Source: Diaphorobacter aerolatus (GTDB taxonomy: Bacteria; Pseudomonadota; Gammaproteobacteria; Burkholderiales; Burkholderiaceae_C). From it: a DNA stretch of 64,000 nucleotides. The notes under the pieces are model-generated. The model saw nothing but the letters and a program-made list of their open reading frames with translations, made no database searches and was not told the origin of the DNA. Below are positions 8,651 to 16,665 of the stretch, piece by piece (within the stretch, counting starts at the first letter, position 1; every line of letters begins with the position of its first letter). The translations under genes were made by a program, and so were the position numbers. The DNA is taken from assembly GCF_014489535.1 (NCBI RefSeq), contig NZ_CP060783.1:1984001-2048000 (forward strand), written 5' to 3'.

Positions 8651-10632
8651 TCAAGGAAGGTCCTTGTTGGGCTCGGGCTCGCTCGCCAGGCGCGGGCCGA
8701 TCATGCCGAGTCGTGACTTGATCGACTGCGGTTGGCCGGTCAGGATGGCCGCGTAGTTGGTCGTGTTCGCGAGCACGTTCTTCACGTAGGTCCGGGTCTC
8801 GAGGAACGGCACGTTCTCGGCCCAGATCGCGGCGTCGATCACCGGGCCGTTGCGCCAGCTGCGTGGGCGGCCCGGGCCGGCGTTGTAACCGGCGGCGGCA
8901 AGCGCCATCGAGTTGTCGAAATCGTCGAGTGCCAGCTTCAAATAGGCCGTGCCGATGGTGATGTTGGTCTCGCGGTCGTAGATCATCTCGGGCGTGAAAT
9001 TCGTCATGCCGATCTTGCGCGCGGTCCAGCGGGCCGTGGCCGGCATCACCTGCATGAGCCCTGACGCGCCCACATGCGAGCGCGCATCCATGATGAAGCG
9101 GCTCTCCTGGCGGATCAGACCATAGACATAGGCAGGATCGAGACCGATGCTCTTCGAATGTTCCACCACCGAACCGCGAAACGGCATCGGGAAGCGCTGC
9201 GACACGTCGATGAACGACTTGGTGCGCTCGCTGGTGTTGATGCAGCGGTCCCAGACCTCCTGCTTGCACGCCAGATCGGCAGCGGCCAGCAACTCGCGGT
9301 CGTTCATGCCGCCGGGCGTGTGCAGATTCGTCGCGTAGTTCCACTCGCGCACACCTTCGCTGCGCAGGCCGAGCAGGATTGCGTAGAGCCCGCGGTTGAG
9401 CCCGGGATTCGCCCGCGCGCCCGCGATTTCTTCGGGTGTCAGCGCCTGTGGCGGCGGCGGCGGAGTGACCTTCAGGCCGAGTTCCTCACGCGCCAGTTGC
9501 TCATAAAAGCTGCTGGTTCCGGAAATCGTTTCAAACAGGCGTTTGGCATTCGCCTTGTCCTCGTCGCCCGGCCGGTTGGACAGGTAGGCCCGGCCGCGCC
9601 AGTACACCCAGGTGGGATCGGTGCGACCGGCAGCGCTCATCGCGTCGATGCTGCGCGCGGCCACCTTCCATTGACCGGCACGCATCGCGGCGCGCGTGCG
9701 CCAGCCCAGCATGTCGTCGTTCAGATCGGCGTCGCGGCTCACGTTGTTGAAGTATCCGAGCGCATCGGGCGACAACGCGATTGCAGCCTGCTTGCCGATC
9801 AGCCCCCAGAGCCAGTTACGCTCCTCGGCCGAGAGCTGCACGCCCCATTTGCTGTCGAGCAGACCTGCGGCCTGCGCTGGATCGCTCACCGCCAGCCGGA
9901 TCAGCGCAAGCACGATGAATTCCTGCTTCATCTTGCCGCGCGCCGTGGCTCGGCCCGTGAGATATTTGGTCGGGGAATCGATGGCCTCGCGCAGGCTTCC
10001 CGAAGCGTCGGGCGCGACGATCTGCACCGCCTTCTGCACCGCGCGCAGGCGGTTGGCCTCGGCAGCCAGGCGCGCCTTCTTCCACACGTCGACGGCCTTG
10101 ATCTTCTGGTTGGCATACAGCTCGGCAGCCGCATACGCGCAGCCGTCATCGAGTTCGCGCTGGCCGTACCAGTTGCGCAGAATCAGCTCCGCGCCTTCTT
10201 CGGTCGCCTTGCCCAGCATCTGATCGACGTTGAGCGCGTAGCACTGCACTTCCTTGTCGTCACGCATGCGGAATTTGGAATGCACGTCCATGAAACGTTC
10301 CCAGTCGCGCCGCTGCCCGAGCAACAACAGCCAATCGTTGCGCAGTCGGTCTTCCTGATACGTGCCGGCATAACGTTGCAAAAATGCATCGACTTCGGGC
10401 TGGCTGGCCTCTTCGAGCCGCGCCTTCAATTCCCAGTACGCGGCCCACGGCTCGAGCACGTGGCCACGGGCGCCAGGCAACAGCGTGGTGAGTTTTTGCT
10501 TGTCTTTCTGCCTGAATGCTTTTTGCATTTCCAGCAGCACATCATCGCCTCGGGTCTGAGCCGAAACGGAGGGAAGCGCACCTGCCAGACTAGCCCGAGC
10601 AGGAACGGTGTCAGAATCTTGAGCCATTGCAT
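8651..10632 (-). CDS. slt: soluble lytic murein transglycosylase (frameshift in signal peptide)
   Basis: Periplasmic lytic transglycosylase of about 660 aa that cleaves peptidoglycan with formation of 1,6-anhydroMurNAc. The N-terminal three quarters are the helical superhelix of Slt70 type (for example WAAYWELKARLEEA, DPTWVYWRGRAYL). The C-terminal catalytic domain shows YGLIRQESRF (catalytic Glu), GASGLMQVMPATA and AAAGYNAGPGRP. The long frame would start at 10627 with no signal peptide. In the overlapping frame, ATG 10632 gives MQWLKILTPFLLG; one base added at about 10594 joins this to ASLAGALPSVSAQT, a perfect Sec signal peptide. I therefore place the start at 10632. The 5-FCL gene starts 15 bp away on the opposite strand, so the promoters overlap. 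Confidence 0.87.
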
Positions 10633-10646
10633 TGTGGGATTATGTG

Positions 10647-11222
10647 ATGGACAAAGCAGCCCTGCGCCGCGCACTGGTAGAACAACGCCTGAATTTGCCT
10701 GATCGACTGGAACGTGCCGACATGTTGCAGCGTGTCATGCGCATCTGGCTCGTCGATCGTCCCGATCTCGTGATCGGTGCTTACTGGCCAATCAAGGGCG
10801 AGTTCGATCCGCTCCCCGCGCTGCACCGCTGGAAGGAAGACGGCGAGTTGCTCGACGAACCCCAGCGCCGCCGCATCGGCCTGCCCGTGGTCAACCGCGA
10901 GCACAAAACCCTCACCTTCCACGCCTGGTATCCCGGCTGCCCGATGGAGGAGGATGCCTACGGTATTCCCAAGCCCAAGGACACCGAACTGATCGTGCCC
11001 TCGCTGCTGTTCGTTCCCTGCGTGGGCTATGGCGCGGGCGGTTATCGCCTCGGCTACGGCGGCGGCTTCTACGACCGCACACTGGCTGCTCTGGAGCCGC
11101 GCCCATTCACCGTCGGGCTTGGCTACACCCATGGCTACGTCGATGAATTCGAGCCCGAGGCGCACGACCAACCGCTCGATGCGATCCTCAACGACAACGG
11201 CGTCGTCTGGCCGGTGGGTTGA
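10647..11222 (+). CDS. 5-formyltetrahydrofolate cyclo-ligase
   Basis: A 191-aa enzyme of the YgfA/MTHFS family that converts 5-formyl-THF to 5,10-methenyl-THF with ATP. Seen are the N-terminal basic helix MDKAALRRALVEQR, IGAYWPIKGEFD, the loop VPSLLFVPCVGYGAGGYRLG and GYGGGFYDRTLA, which form the ATP and folate site. In-frame TTG and GTG codons lie 5' of ATG 10647, but MDKAALRR matches the family N terminus. It is transcribed away from slt, with only 14 bp between the two start codons. Confidence 0.9.
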   Translation: MDKAALRRALVEQRLNLPDRLERADMLQRVMRIWLVDRPDLVIGAYWPIKGEFDPLPALHRWKEDGELLDEPQRRRIGLPVVNREHKTLTFHAWYPGCPMEEDAYGIPKPKDTELIVPSLLFVPCVGYGAGGYRLGYGGGFYDRTLAALEPRPFTVGLGYTHGYVDEFEPEAHDQPLDAILNDNGVVWPVG

Positions 11223-11288
11223 GGATTCGCCCTTCCCGGGCGCCAGACTTTTCAATACATTTGTTGACGACTTTTACCCATTGCGCAA

Positions 11289-12026
11289 TCACACCATCCC
11301 GCCGCGCCACTGCGCCCAGCCACGCGCGCGCAGTTCGCAGGCCGGACAGTTGCCACAGCCATATCCCCAATCGTGCAATTGATCGCGCACACCCTGATAG
11401 CAGGTGTGCGTGTCGCGGCGGATCAGCTCGACGAGCCGGTCGCCGCCCAATTCATGGGCGAGCTGCCAAGTCTGCGCCTTGCTCAGCCACATCAGCGGCG
11501 TCTCGATGAGCAGGCGCCGCTCAAGCCCCAGGCTGAGCGCGAGCTGCATGGCCTTCATCGTGTCGTCGCGGCAATCGGGGTAGCCGGAAAAATCGGTTTC
11601 GCACACACCGGTCACGATCACCGAAATGCCGCGCCGGTACGCGAGCGCACCCGCAAGCGTCAGAAACAGCAGATTGCGTCCTGGCACAAAGGTGTTCGGC
11701 AGCCCATCGGCCTGCATCGCAAAGGCCACGTCATCGGTGAGCGACGATCCACCGATCTGCGCCAGCACGTCGAGCGACAGCACGTGGTCTTCGCCCAGCC
11801 TGTCGCGCCATTCGGGAAATGCCTCGGTCAGCGCCTCGCGTGCGCTCGGACGTATCTCCATTTCCACGCTGTGGCGCTGGCCGTAGTCGAAACCGAGCGT
11901 CTCCACATGCTCGTAGCGCGTGAGTGCCTGGGCGAGGCAGGTGGTGGAATCCTGACCGCCGGAAAATAGAACCAGGGCGCGCGAGTGGTGACCCGTGCCC
12001 GCCGAAGAGATGGAAAGCGATGACAT
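11289..12026 (-). CDS. queC: 7-cyano-7-deazaguanine synthase
   Basis: QueC converts 7-carboxy-7-deazaguanine to preQ0 with ATP and ammonia in queuosine biosynthesis. The PP-loop is [15 protein letters not shown] near residue 20, followed by [23 protein letters not shown], and the four-cysteine zinc site at the end ([18 protein letters not shown]). Length 245 aa is normal. The first 15 residues ([15 protein letters not shown]) are a slightly long N-terminal extension. Divergent from the GST gene, with 82 bp between the starts. Confidence 0.95.
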   Translation of the reverse strand: MSSLSISSAGTGHHSRALVLFSGGQDSTTCLAQALTRYEHVETLGFDYGQRHSVEMEIRPSAREALTEAFPEWRDRLGEDHVLSLDVLAQIGGSSLTDDVAFAMQADGLPNTFVPGRNLLFLTLAGALAYRRGISVIVTGVCETDFSGYPDCRDDTMKAMQLALSLGLERRLLIETPLMWLSKAQTWQLAHELGGDRLVELIRRDTHTCYQGVRDQLHDWGYGCGNCPACELRARGWAQWRGGMV

Positions 12027-12108
12027 GGGCGGGGATTAAACCACCGCCAAGCACGACATCGCGAGCCAGGCCTACACTGCCCACCCCATCAACGGCAAGG
12101 TGATCGCC

Positions 12109-12792
12109 ATGCTCCAGCTTCATTTCGGCAACAAGAACTACTCCTCCTGGTCGATGCGCCCATGGGTGCTGCTCAAGCAGGCCGGCATTCCGTTCGAGGA
12201 AGTGCTGGTGCGCTTCGACAGCTTTGCCGCAGGTTCCAAGTTCAAGACACAGCTCGCCACGGTCTCACCCACGGGCAAGGTGCCGGTGCTGGTGGACGGC
12301 GATCTTGTGGTCTGGGACACGCTCGCCATCGCGGAATACCTGGCCGAAAAATTCCCCGAAAAACACCTGTGGCCGCAGGACGCCAAGGCCCGCGCCATTG
12401 CGCGCAGCGTCTGCGCCGAAATGCACAGCAGCTTCACCGCCCTTCGCAGCCATTGCACGATGAACATCGAAGCGCGCCTGCCCGACGTCGGCGCGCTGGC
12501 CTGGCGCGACAAGCCCGAGCTACGGGCCGATGTGCAGCGCATCATCGAGATATGGAGCGGCCTGCTCGAAACCCACAAGGGTCCGATGCTGTTTGGCGAA
12601 TTCAGCATCGCCGATGCGTACTACGCACCCGTATGCTCACGCATCGCCACCTACGCGCTGCCCGTGCCCGAGTCCATCAAGGCCTACATCGACCGCGTGA
12701 TGGCATTGCCCGGCGTCGCCGCCTGGGTCAAGGATGCGCAGGCCGAGCAGGATTTCGTTCCGTTCGAGGAGCCCTACCGCCTGCGACGCTAG
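12109..12792 (+). CDS. glutathione S-transferase family protein
   Basis: A 227-aa soluble GST. The N-terminal thioredoxin-like domain (to about residue 80) shows NYSSWSMRPWVLLKQ with the likely catalytic Ser, TGKVPVLVDG (cis-Pro) and VWDTLAIAEYLAEKFP (glutathione-binding Glu/Ser region analogue). The helical C-terminal domain includes GEFSIADAYYAPV. The S-S-W-S-M-R-P-W wording is typical of the YfcF-like group. ATG 12109 is preferred over GTG 12100 because AAGG sits 8 bp upstream. Its TAG stop is immediately followed by a short repeat (see 12793) and the IS630 gene. Confidence 0.85.
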   Translation: MLQLHFGNKNYSSWSMRPWVLLKQAGIPFEEVLVRFDSFAAGSKFKTQLATVSPTGKVPVLVDGDLVVWDTLAIAEYLAEKFPEKHLWPQDAKARAIARSVCAEMHSSFTALRSHCTMNIEARLPDVGALAWRDKPELRADVQRIIEIWSGLLETHKGPMLFGEFSIADAYYAPVCSRIATYALPVPESIKAYIDRVMALPGVAAWVKDAQAEQDFVPFEEPYRLRR

Positions 12793-12812
12793 GGCCTGTT
12801 CACTCAACGCGA
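12793..12812 (+). repeat. half copy of the GCCTGTTCAC dispersed repeat
   Basis: GGCCTGTTCACTCAACGC directly follows the GST stop. It matches the left arm of the palindromic element at 39947-40008 and the partial copy at 25279. It may also be the left end of the IS630 element, but no matching right inverted repeat was found. Confidence 0.4.
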
Positions 12813-12858
12813 TCCCCGTGCACCTGAAATCGGCTTCATTGACCCCAACTGTCCGTGC

Positions 12859-13920
12859 ATGCCAAGAACCCTACTCACACCCGAACAACGCATCGAGTTG
12901 GATGCCGTGATGCGCAAGCGCCACGGCAATGCGGCGCTAGCTCGCCGGGCGCGCTGCGTCGTCCTTTGGAGCGATGGTGAGCGCCGGGTCGACATCCGCA
13001 ACAAGCTCGCCTGCAACGACGCGTTTATCACCAAGTGGACTACAGCGTTCGAGGCGCAGGGCCTGGCCGGACTGGTGTCCGTGCATCCCGGTCGCGCGCC
13101 AAGGGTGCCCGTGGCCAAACTCGATGCCCGGGTTCTGAATCGAACGCTCAAGCACCTGCCCAAGGACGGCTCCACGCACTGGAGCAGCCGCAAGCTGGCC
13201 GATGAACTGGGGGATGTGTCGTTCTCCACCATCCAGCGTATCTGGCGCAAGCATGGCATTCGCCCCCATCGGCTGGACACGCACATGGTCTCCAACGACC
13301 CGGACTTTGAGGTCAAGGCGGCCGACGTGATCGGGCTGTACCTCGAGCCGCCTGCGCATGCGGTCGTGTTCTGCGTGGACGAGAAGACTGCGATCCAGGC
13401 ACTGGACCGCAAGGATCGGATGCTGCCGCTATCGCCCGGGCGCGCCCAAAGCCACGGCTTCGAGTACAAGCGCAACGGCACGCTGAGCCTGTTCGCCGCA
13501 CTGAATACCGGCACCGGCGAAGTACTGGGCAAGACGGCCACGCGCCACACCAGCGAGCAGTTCGTGAGCTTTCTGCAAGAAGTCGTCGCCAGCCAACCCA
13601 GGCGCCGCGAGATTCACGTCATCTGCGACAACGTCAGCAGTCACAAAACGCCGCTCGTGCAGGCGTTCCTGGCCAGGCACCGTCGCGTGCACATGCACTA
13701 CACCCCGACGTACTCGTCGTGGCTGAACCAGGTGGAAAACTGGTTTGCCCGCATCCAGCGCGACGTCATTGCTCGCGGGGTCTTCACGTCAGTCAAAGAC
13801 CTGGACAAGAAGCTCATGCGATACATCCGCCAATACAACAAAGATCCAAAACCGATGAAGTGGATCTACGCTGATCCTACTCGACGCATCACATCCGATT
13901 CTTCGGATTCAGTGGACTAG
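12859..13920 (+). CDS. IS630-family transposase
   Basis: A 353-aa DDE transposase. An N-terminal helix-turn-helix region (RRARCVVLWSDGERRVDIR, WTTAFEAQGLAGLVS) is followed by the IS630 core: AVVFCVDEKTAIQALDR (first Asp), HVICDNVSSHKTPLV (second Asp) and YSSWLNQVENWFARIQRDV (Glu). All catalytic residues are present. The TAG stop (13918-13920) lies within the CTAG that flanks the following IS481 element. If that element is removed, the same TAG is kept, so the gene is not truncated. IS630 terminal repeats and TA duplications were not resolved. Confidence 0.9.
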   Translation: MPRTLLTPEQRIELDAVMRKRHGNAALARRARCVVLWSDGERRVDIRNKLACNDAFITKWTTAFEAQGLAGLVSVHPGRAPRVPVAKLDARVLNRTLKHLPKDGSTHWSSRKLADELGDVSFSTIQRIWRKHGIRPHRLDTHMVSNDPDFEVKAADVIGLYLEPPAHAVVFCVDEKTAIQALDRKDRMLPLSPGRAQSHGFEYKRNGTLSLFAALNTGTGEVLGKTATRHTSEQFVSFLQEVVASQPRRREIHVICDNVSSHKTPLVQAFLARHRRVHMHYTPTYSSWLNQVENWFARIQRDVIARGVFTSVKDLDKKLMRYIRQYNKDPKPMKWIYADPTRRITSDSSDSVD

Positions 13921-14863
13921 GTGTGAACAGTCAAGAGGTTATTTGCAGATTTGAGCCTGGCCATCGGAGCGATGTGGCCGATGCCGCTGTGCGGCCTGTG
14001 CCAGTTGTAATGATGCTGCCAGCTCGCCAGGGCATTGGTCCGCTCGGCTGAATTCTGGTACGTCCACCCATACGCCCACTCGCGCAGCACCGACTGGATG
14101 AACCTCTCGGCCTTGCCATTGGTCTGTGGCCGGTACGGCCTGGTGAACTTGTGCTGCACGCCCAAGGCCTTGCAGGCAGCAGCAAACTCCTTGGACCGGA
14201 ACGCCGCACCGTTATCAGTCAGCAAGCGTTTGACGCGCACGCCCAGCCCCTCGTAGTACGCCAGCGCGTTGTGCAGGAACGCGACGGCCTCGTGCTTCTT
14301 CTCGTCGGGATGCATGGCGGTGAAGGCAATGCGTGCATGGTCGTCAATGGCCACGAACAACGTCTCCCAGCCTGCACCATTGACCGAGTCGCGCCGGTTG
14401 CCAGTTACTCGATGGCTGGGTCTGACGATACGCCCGAGCTTCTTGGTGTCGATGTGCAGCATGTCGCCGGGAGCTTCGTGCTCGTAGCGAATCACCGGCT
14501 CAGCAGGCTGCAGGTCGCTGAGGCGAGAAAGGCCCGCGCGGCCAGTACACGGATGACGGTGGATGCAGAGACGCCTGCATAGCGGGCAATGCGCGACTGA
14601 AGCATCCGGCGACGGCGCAACTCGACGATGAGCAGGGCCTTGGACTCGTCAATGGCGCGGGGCGAGCGAGCTGGCCTGGAGGACGCATCGGCAAGAGCAG
14701 CTTCGCCGCCGCTCAGATACCGACCCAGCCACTTCCTGGCCGTCTGCGCTGTGACGCCTTGGTCAAGGCCGGCCTGAGCGGCGTTCAGACCATCAACGGT
14801 CATTTGTTTAACCATCTCAAGTCGGCGGGCAAAGGTAAGTCGGGCATGCTTATGGGTGTTCAT
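13917..14863 (-). CDS. IS481-family transposase (frameshifted)
   Basis: Transposase of the IS481 element, about 315 aa when repaired. The N-terminal part (MNTHKHARLTFARRLEMVKQ, helix-turn-helix with GVTAQTARKWLGRYLSGG) and the integrase core (GDMLHIDTKKLG, FVAIDDHARIAF, RLLTDNGAAFRS, RPQTNGKAERFIQSVLREW) are in different frames. One added C at about 14540 turns VLAARAFLASATCS into VLARAGLSRLSDLQPAEPV, the family sequence. The DDE residues are intact. The stop codon TAG (13919-13917) comes from the CTAG target sequence outside the inverted repeat. Confidence 0.88.
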
Positions 14864-14961
14864 CCGGTTGGGTGTCCTGAGTAGGTTGGGTGTTTGGCGA
14901 CCTCCAGTCTCTCAAACCCAACCCGGATGAACACCGGATATAACCTATTGAATCTTCACAC
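13921..14961 (-). mobile_element. IS481-family insertion sequence
   Basis: Complete element of about 1041 bp. The ends are imperfect inverted repeats: left GTGTGAACAGTCAAGAGGTT and, reading inward from the right end, GTGTGAAGATTCAATAGGTT. Both ends are flanked by CTAG (13917-13920 and 14962-14965), matching the NCTAGN target preference of IS481. The left CTAG overlaps the stop codon of the IS630 transposase, so this element landed in an older IS. Confidence 0.8.
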
Positions 14962-14998
14962 CTAGAACTGCCGTTCAGTTGGCAATTCCATGGCATGT

Positions 14999-15069
14999 CA
15001 GCTTCTTTGACCATCACGGATCTTTTCGCGTTCTACGCCATGCTTCTAAATGATCGTCGCCGCCTCACT
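14999..15069 (+). repeat. left copy of an island-flanking direct repeat
   Basis: Begins CAGCTTCTTTGACC and includes GTTCTACGCCATGCTTCTA and CGTCGCC. It aligns over about 70 bp, with a few mismatches and a short gap, to 22071-22145 in the same orientation. Both copies can be read as a peptide (DLFAFYAMLLNDRRRLT here), so they may be fragments of paralogous genes rather than att sites. Confidence 0.6.
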
Positions 15070-15298
15070 ATATGAAAACTGCTCGCGGAGCCTGACGCCT
15101 CGCTTTTAGTTTATCTAATACCGTACACTCGCAAATTTTTACCATTAGAAACAAAATTTATAAAATTGCTAGAATCTACAAATTCATATTTGCTTGATAG
15201 GTATGCCTAGCTGCCATCTTGATCTCACCGGAAACTATATCGAGGAATGCCCATAGGTGGACTTAGGTGCACCAGACGGAGGAAGAGATGCTACAACC
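15070..15298 (+). other. AT-rich gap upstream of the SLATT gene
   Basis: The 14966-15298 gap holds the left direct repeat and then a strikingly AT-rich stretch (about 15100-15200, with AACAAAATTTATAAAATTGC) unlike the GC-rich chromosome. No ORF was recognised. It probably contains the promoter of the SLATT gene; TAGAAT near 15170 could be a -10 box, but no convincing -35 was assigned. The base composition supports foreign origin. Confidence 0.4.
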
Positions 15299-15796
15299 AT
15301 GACAGTTTCAGAGCTCATCGAGCATTGGAGATTCAGGAGTCACCGCGTGCAGCTCGCACACTACGAGTGTGCTCGCAGGTTTGAACGATTTCACCTATGG
15401 CTTGGATTGCCAGCTATTGCACTTGGCACGATTGTCGGGACAGCGGTTTTTGCTTCTTTAGAAAAGTCCGCAGACGTCCGACTTCAAATTGGCGTAGGGT
15501 TACTCAGCGTGGTGGCCGCGGTCCTAACGGGTCTACAGACATTTCTAAGATATGCGGAGCTGGCCGAGAAACATCGCCTTGCGGGTGCGCGTTTCGCCAA
15601 CCTAAAGCATCGAATTGAATTGCTGACAACGCTCCAAGCAGAGACGGAGATACGTTCACAATTAGTGGCAATCGAAGACACATGGGCGAAGCTCCGTGAG
15701 GAAAGCCCATCACTATCATCTGGTGTCTGGCGACATATAGAGCAACAAGTCCAGTTTGGGCAACCACTCTATGGATTTGGTGAGCAAACGCCATAG
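15299..15796 (+). CDS. SLATT-domain two-helix membrane protein
   Basis: A 165-aa protein with two transmembrane helices (about residues 31-53, FHLWLGLPAIALGTIVGTAV, and 60-83, around LLSVVAAVLTGLQTFL), followed by the helical signature AELAEKHRLAGARFANLKHRIE. This is the SLATT layout (SMODS- and SLOG-associating two-TM effector). Family members are predicted pore-forming effectors of nucleotide-signal conflict systems, usually beside a CD-NTase or SLOG gene; neither is seen here, so this is an orphan. ATG 15299 is chosen with GGAAGAG upstream; an in-frame GTG 15257 would add 14 unremarkable residues. Codon use is less GC-rich than the flanking chromosome. Confidence 0.75.
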   Translation: MTVSELIEHWRFRSHRVQLAHYECARRFERFHLWLGLPAIALGTIVGTAVFASLEKSADVRLQIGVGLLSVVAAVLTGLQTFLRYAELAEKHRLAGARFANLKHRIELLTTLQAETEIRSQLVAIEDTWAKLREESPSLSSGVWRHIEQQVQFGQPLYGFGEQTP

Positions 15797-15899
15797 TCCA
15801 TGGTATTGATGTCAACGCGCAGCCCAAAATGAGGTGCTGCGCACTGCGGAATCCGAGGAGGCCTTGCGCGCGCAGCGGGCCTATGTCGAGCGACTTCCG

Positions 15900-16250
15900 C
15901 TAGGTGGAAGGAGGGGTGTTTTGTGCCGCTTCCAGTGCTTCGGCAAAAGCCGCGACCACTCTTCTCCATTTAGCGGAACTTGATGCAAGGCGTTCTAGGC
16001 GTAGCGCCAAATGCTGAGATTCCTCCGCACTAGAAATCCGCTCTTCTTCGATTCTTAAGTATTTACATAAAATTTGCACATTTTTCGATCCTCCCTTGAA
16101 CAAGCCTCGCTCAATTCGCGATATCTGGGAATGGCTGACGCTCGTTCGCCCTGCCAACTCTAACAGTGTCAATCCGAGCTTTTTACGCGCGAGTCGAATC
16201 CGAACGCCAAGCGCCACTGCTTCCTCTGGGTCTCTGTAGCTCGTTGCCAT
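15900..16250 (-). CDS. XRE-family transcriptional regulator
   Basis: A 116-aa DNA-binding protein. Residues 14-70 form a lambda-repressor-like HTH: VRIRLARKKLGLTLLELAGR, SVSHSQISRIERGLFKGG, NVQILCKYLRI. The C-terminal 45 residues are helical and lack a sensor domain. It is divergent from DUF4031 with a 36-bp shared region containing a perfect inverted repeat (16265-16279), so it probably controls both genes. The 103 bp between this gene and the SLATT gene contains a reading frame NEVLRTAESEEALRAQRAYV, apparently a fragment of a lost gene that I could not identify. Confidence 0.82.
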   Translation of the reverse strand: MATSYRDPEEAVALGVRIRLARKKLGLTLLELAGRTSVSHSQISRIERGLFKGGSKNVQILCKYLRIEEERISSAEESQHLALRLERLASSSAKWRRVVAAFAEALEAAQNTPPST

Positions 16251-16264
16251 TTCCGAGTATTATG

Positions 16265-16279
16265 TGCAAAATTTTTGCA
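16265..16279 (+). promoter_or_regulatory. palindromic operator candidate between XRE and DUF4031 genes
   Basis: TGCAAAATTTTTGCA is a near-perfect inverted repeat in the 36-bp gap between the divergent XRE gene and the DUF4031 start (16287). Its size and position fit autoregulation by the XRE protein. Inference from position and symmetry only. Confidence 0.45.
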
Positions 16280-16286
16280 AATTCCT

Positions 16287-16655
16287 ATGACTGTCTATGT
16301 TGATGACTCCCGCTTGTCCTGGCGAGGCCGCAGTTGGTGCCATCTGGTAGCCGATTCCATTGCCGAGCTACATGCCTTCGCCGCCCAACTTGGTCTCCGC
16401 CAAGAGTGGTTTCAGTACCGCACGATGTATCCTCACTACGACGTGACCATGCGCGTGCAACGGCGAGCGCTTGCGCTGGGCGCTCAGGTGGGCGATAAAA
16501 AGACAATCGTTGCCTGTGCCAAAAGGCTCCGAACAGAACTGAGCAGGCAAAATTTCCACACCGGTGCGCCGCCCGATCCTCCACAGGGTGCGCTTACCTG
16601 TAAAGAAGTGACGTCAGCCGACGAACCTTTACAGCAATCTCTATTTGGTGCCTGA
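16287..16655 (+). CDS. DUF4031 domain protein
   Basis: A 122-aa small soluble protein. The N terminus MTVYVDDSRLSWRGRSWCHL and the block AELHAFAAQLGLRQEWFQ with PHYDVTMRVQRRALALGA match DUF4031, a family of unknown function. The C-terminal 30 residues, after NFHTGAPPD, are variable. It opens the plus-strand cassette and is followed after 10 bp by the MazG-like gene, so the two are likely cotranscribed. ATG 16287 is used; an in-frame TTG lies 12 bp upstream, within the inverted repeat. Confidence 0.8.
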   Translation: MTVYVDDSRLSWRGRSWCHLVADSIAELHAFAAQLGLRQEWFQYRTMYPHYDVTMRVQRRALALGAQVGDKKTIVACAKRLRTELSRQNFHTGAPPDPPQGALTCKEVTSADEPLQQSLFGA

Positions 16656-16665
16656 GCCCGAACCC

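Noticed and set aside
12793..13916. Exact ends of the IS630 element
   Set aside because: No matching inverted repeats or TA duplications were found on both sides, so only the transposase gene is annotated.
15299..15796. CBASS-type system
   Set aside because: The SLATT protein alone is not enough: no CD-NTase, Cap2/Cap3 or SAVED gene is in the window.
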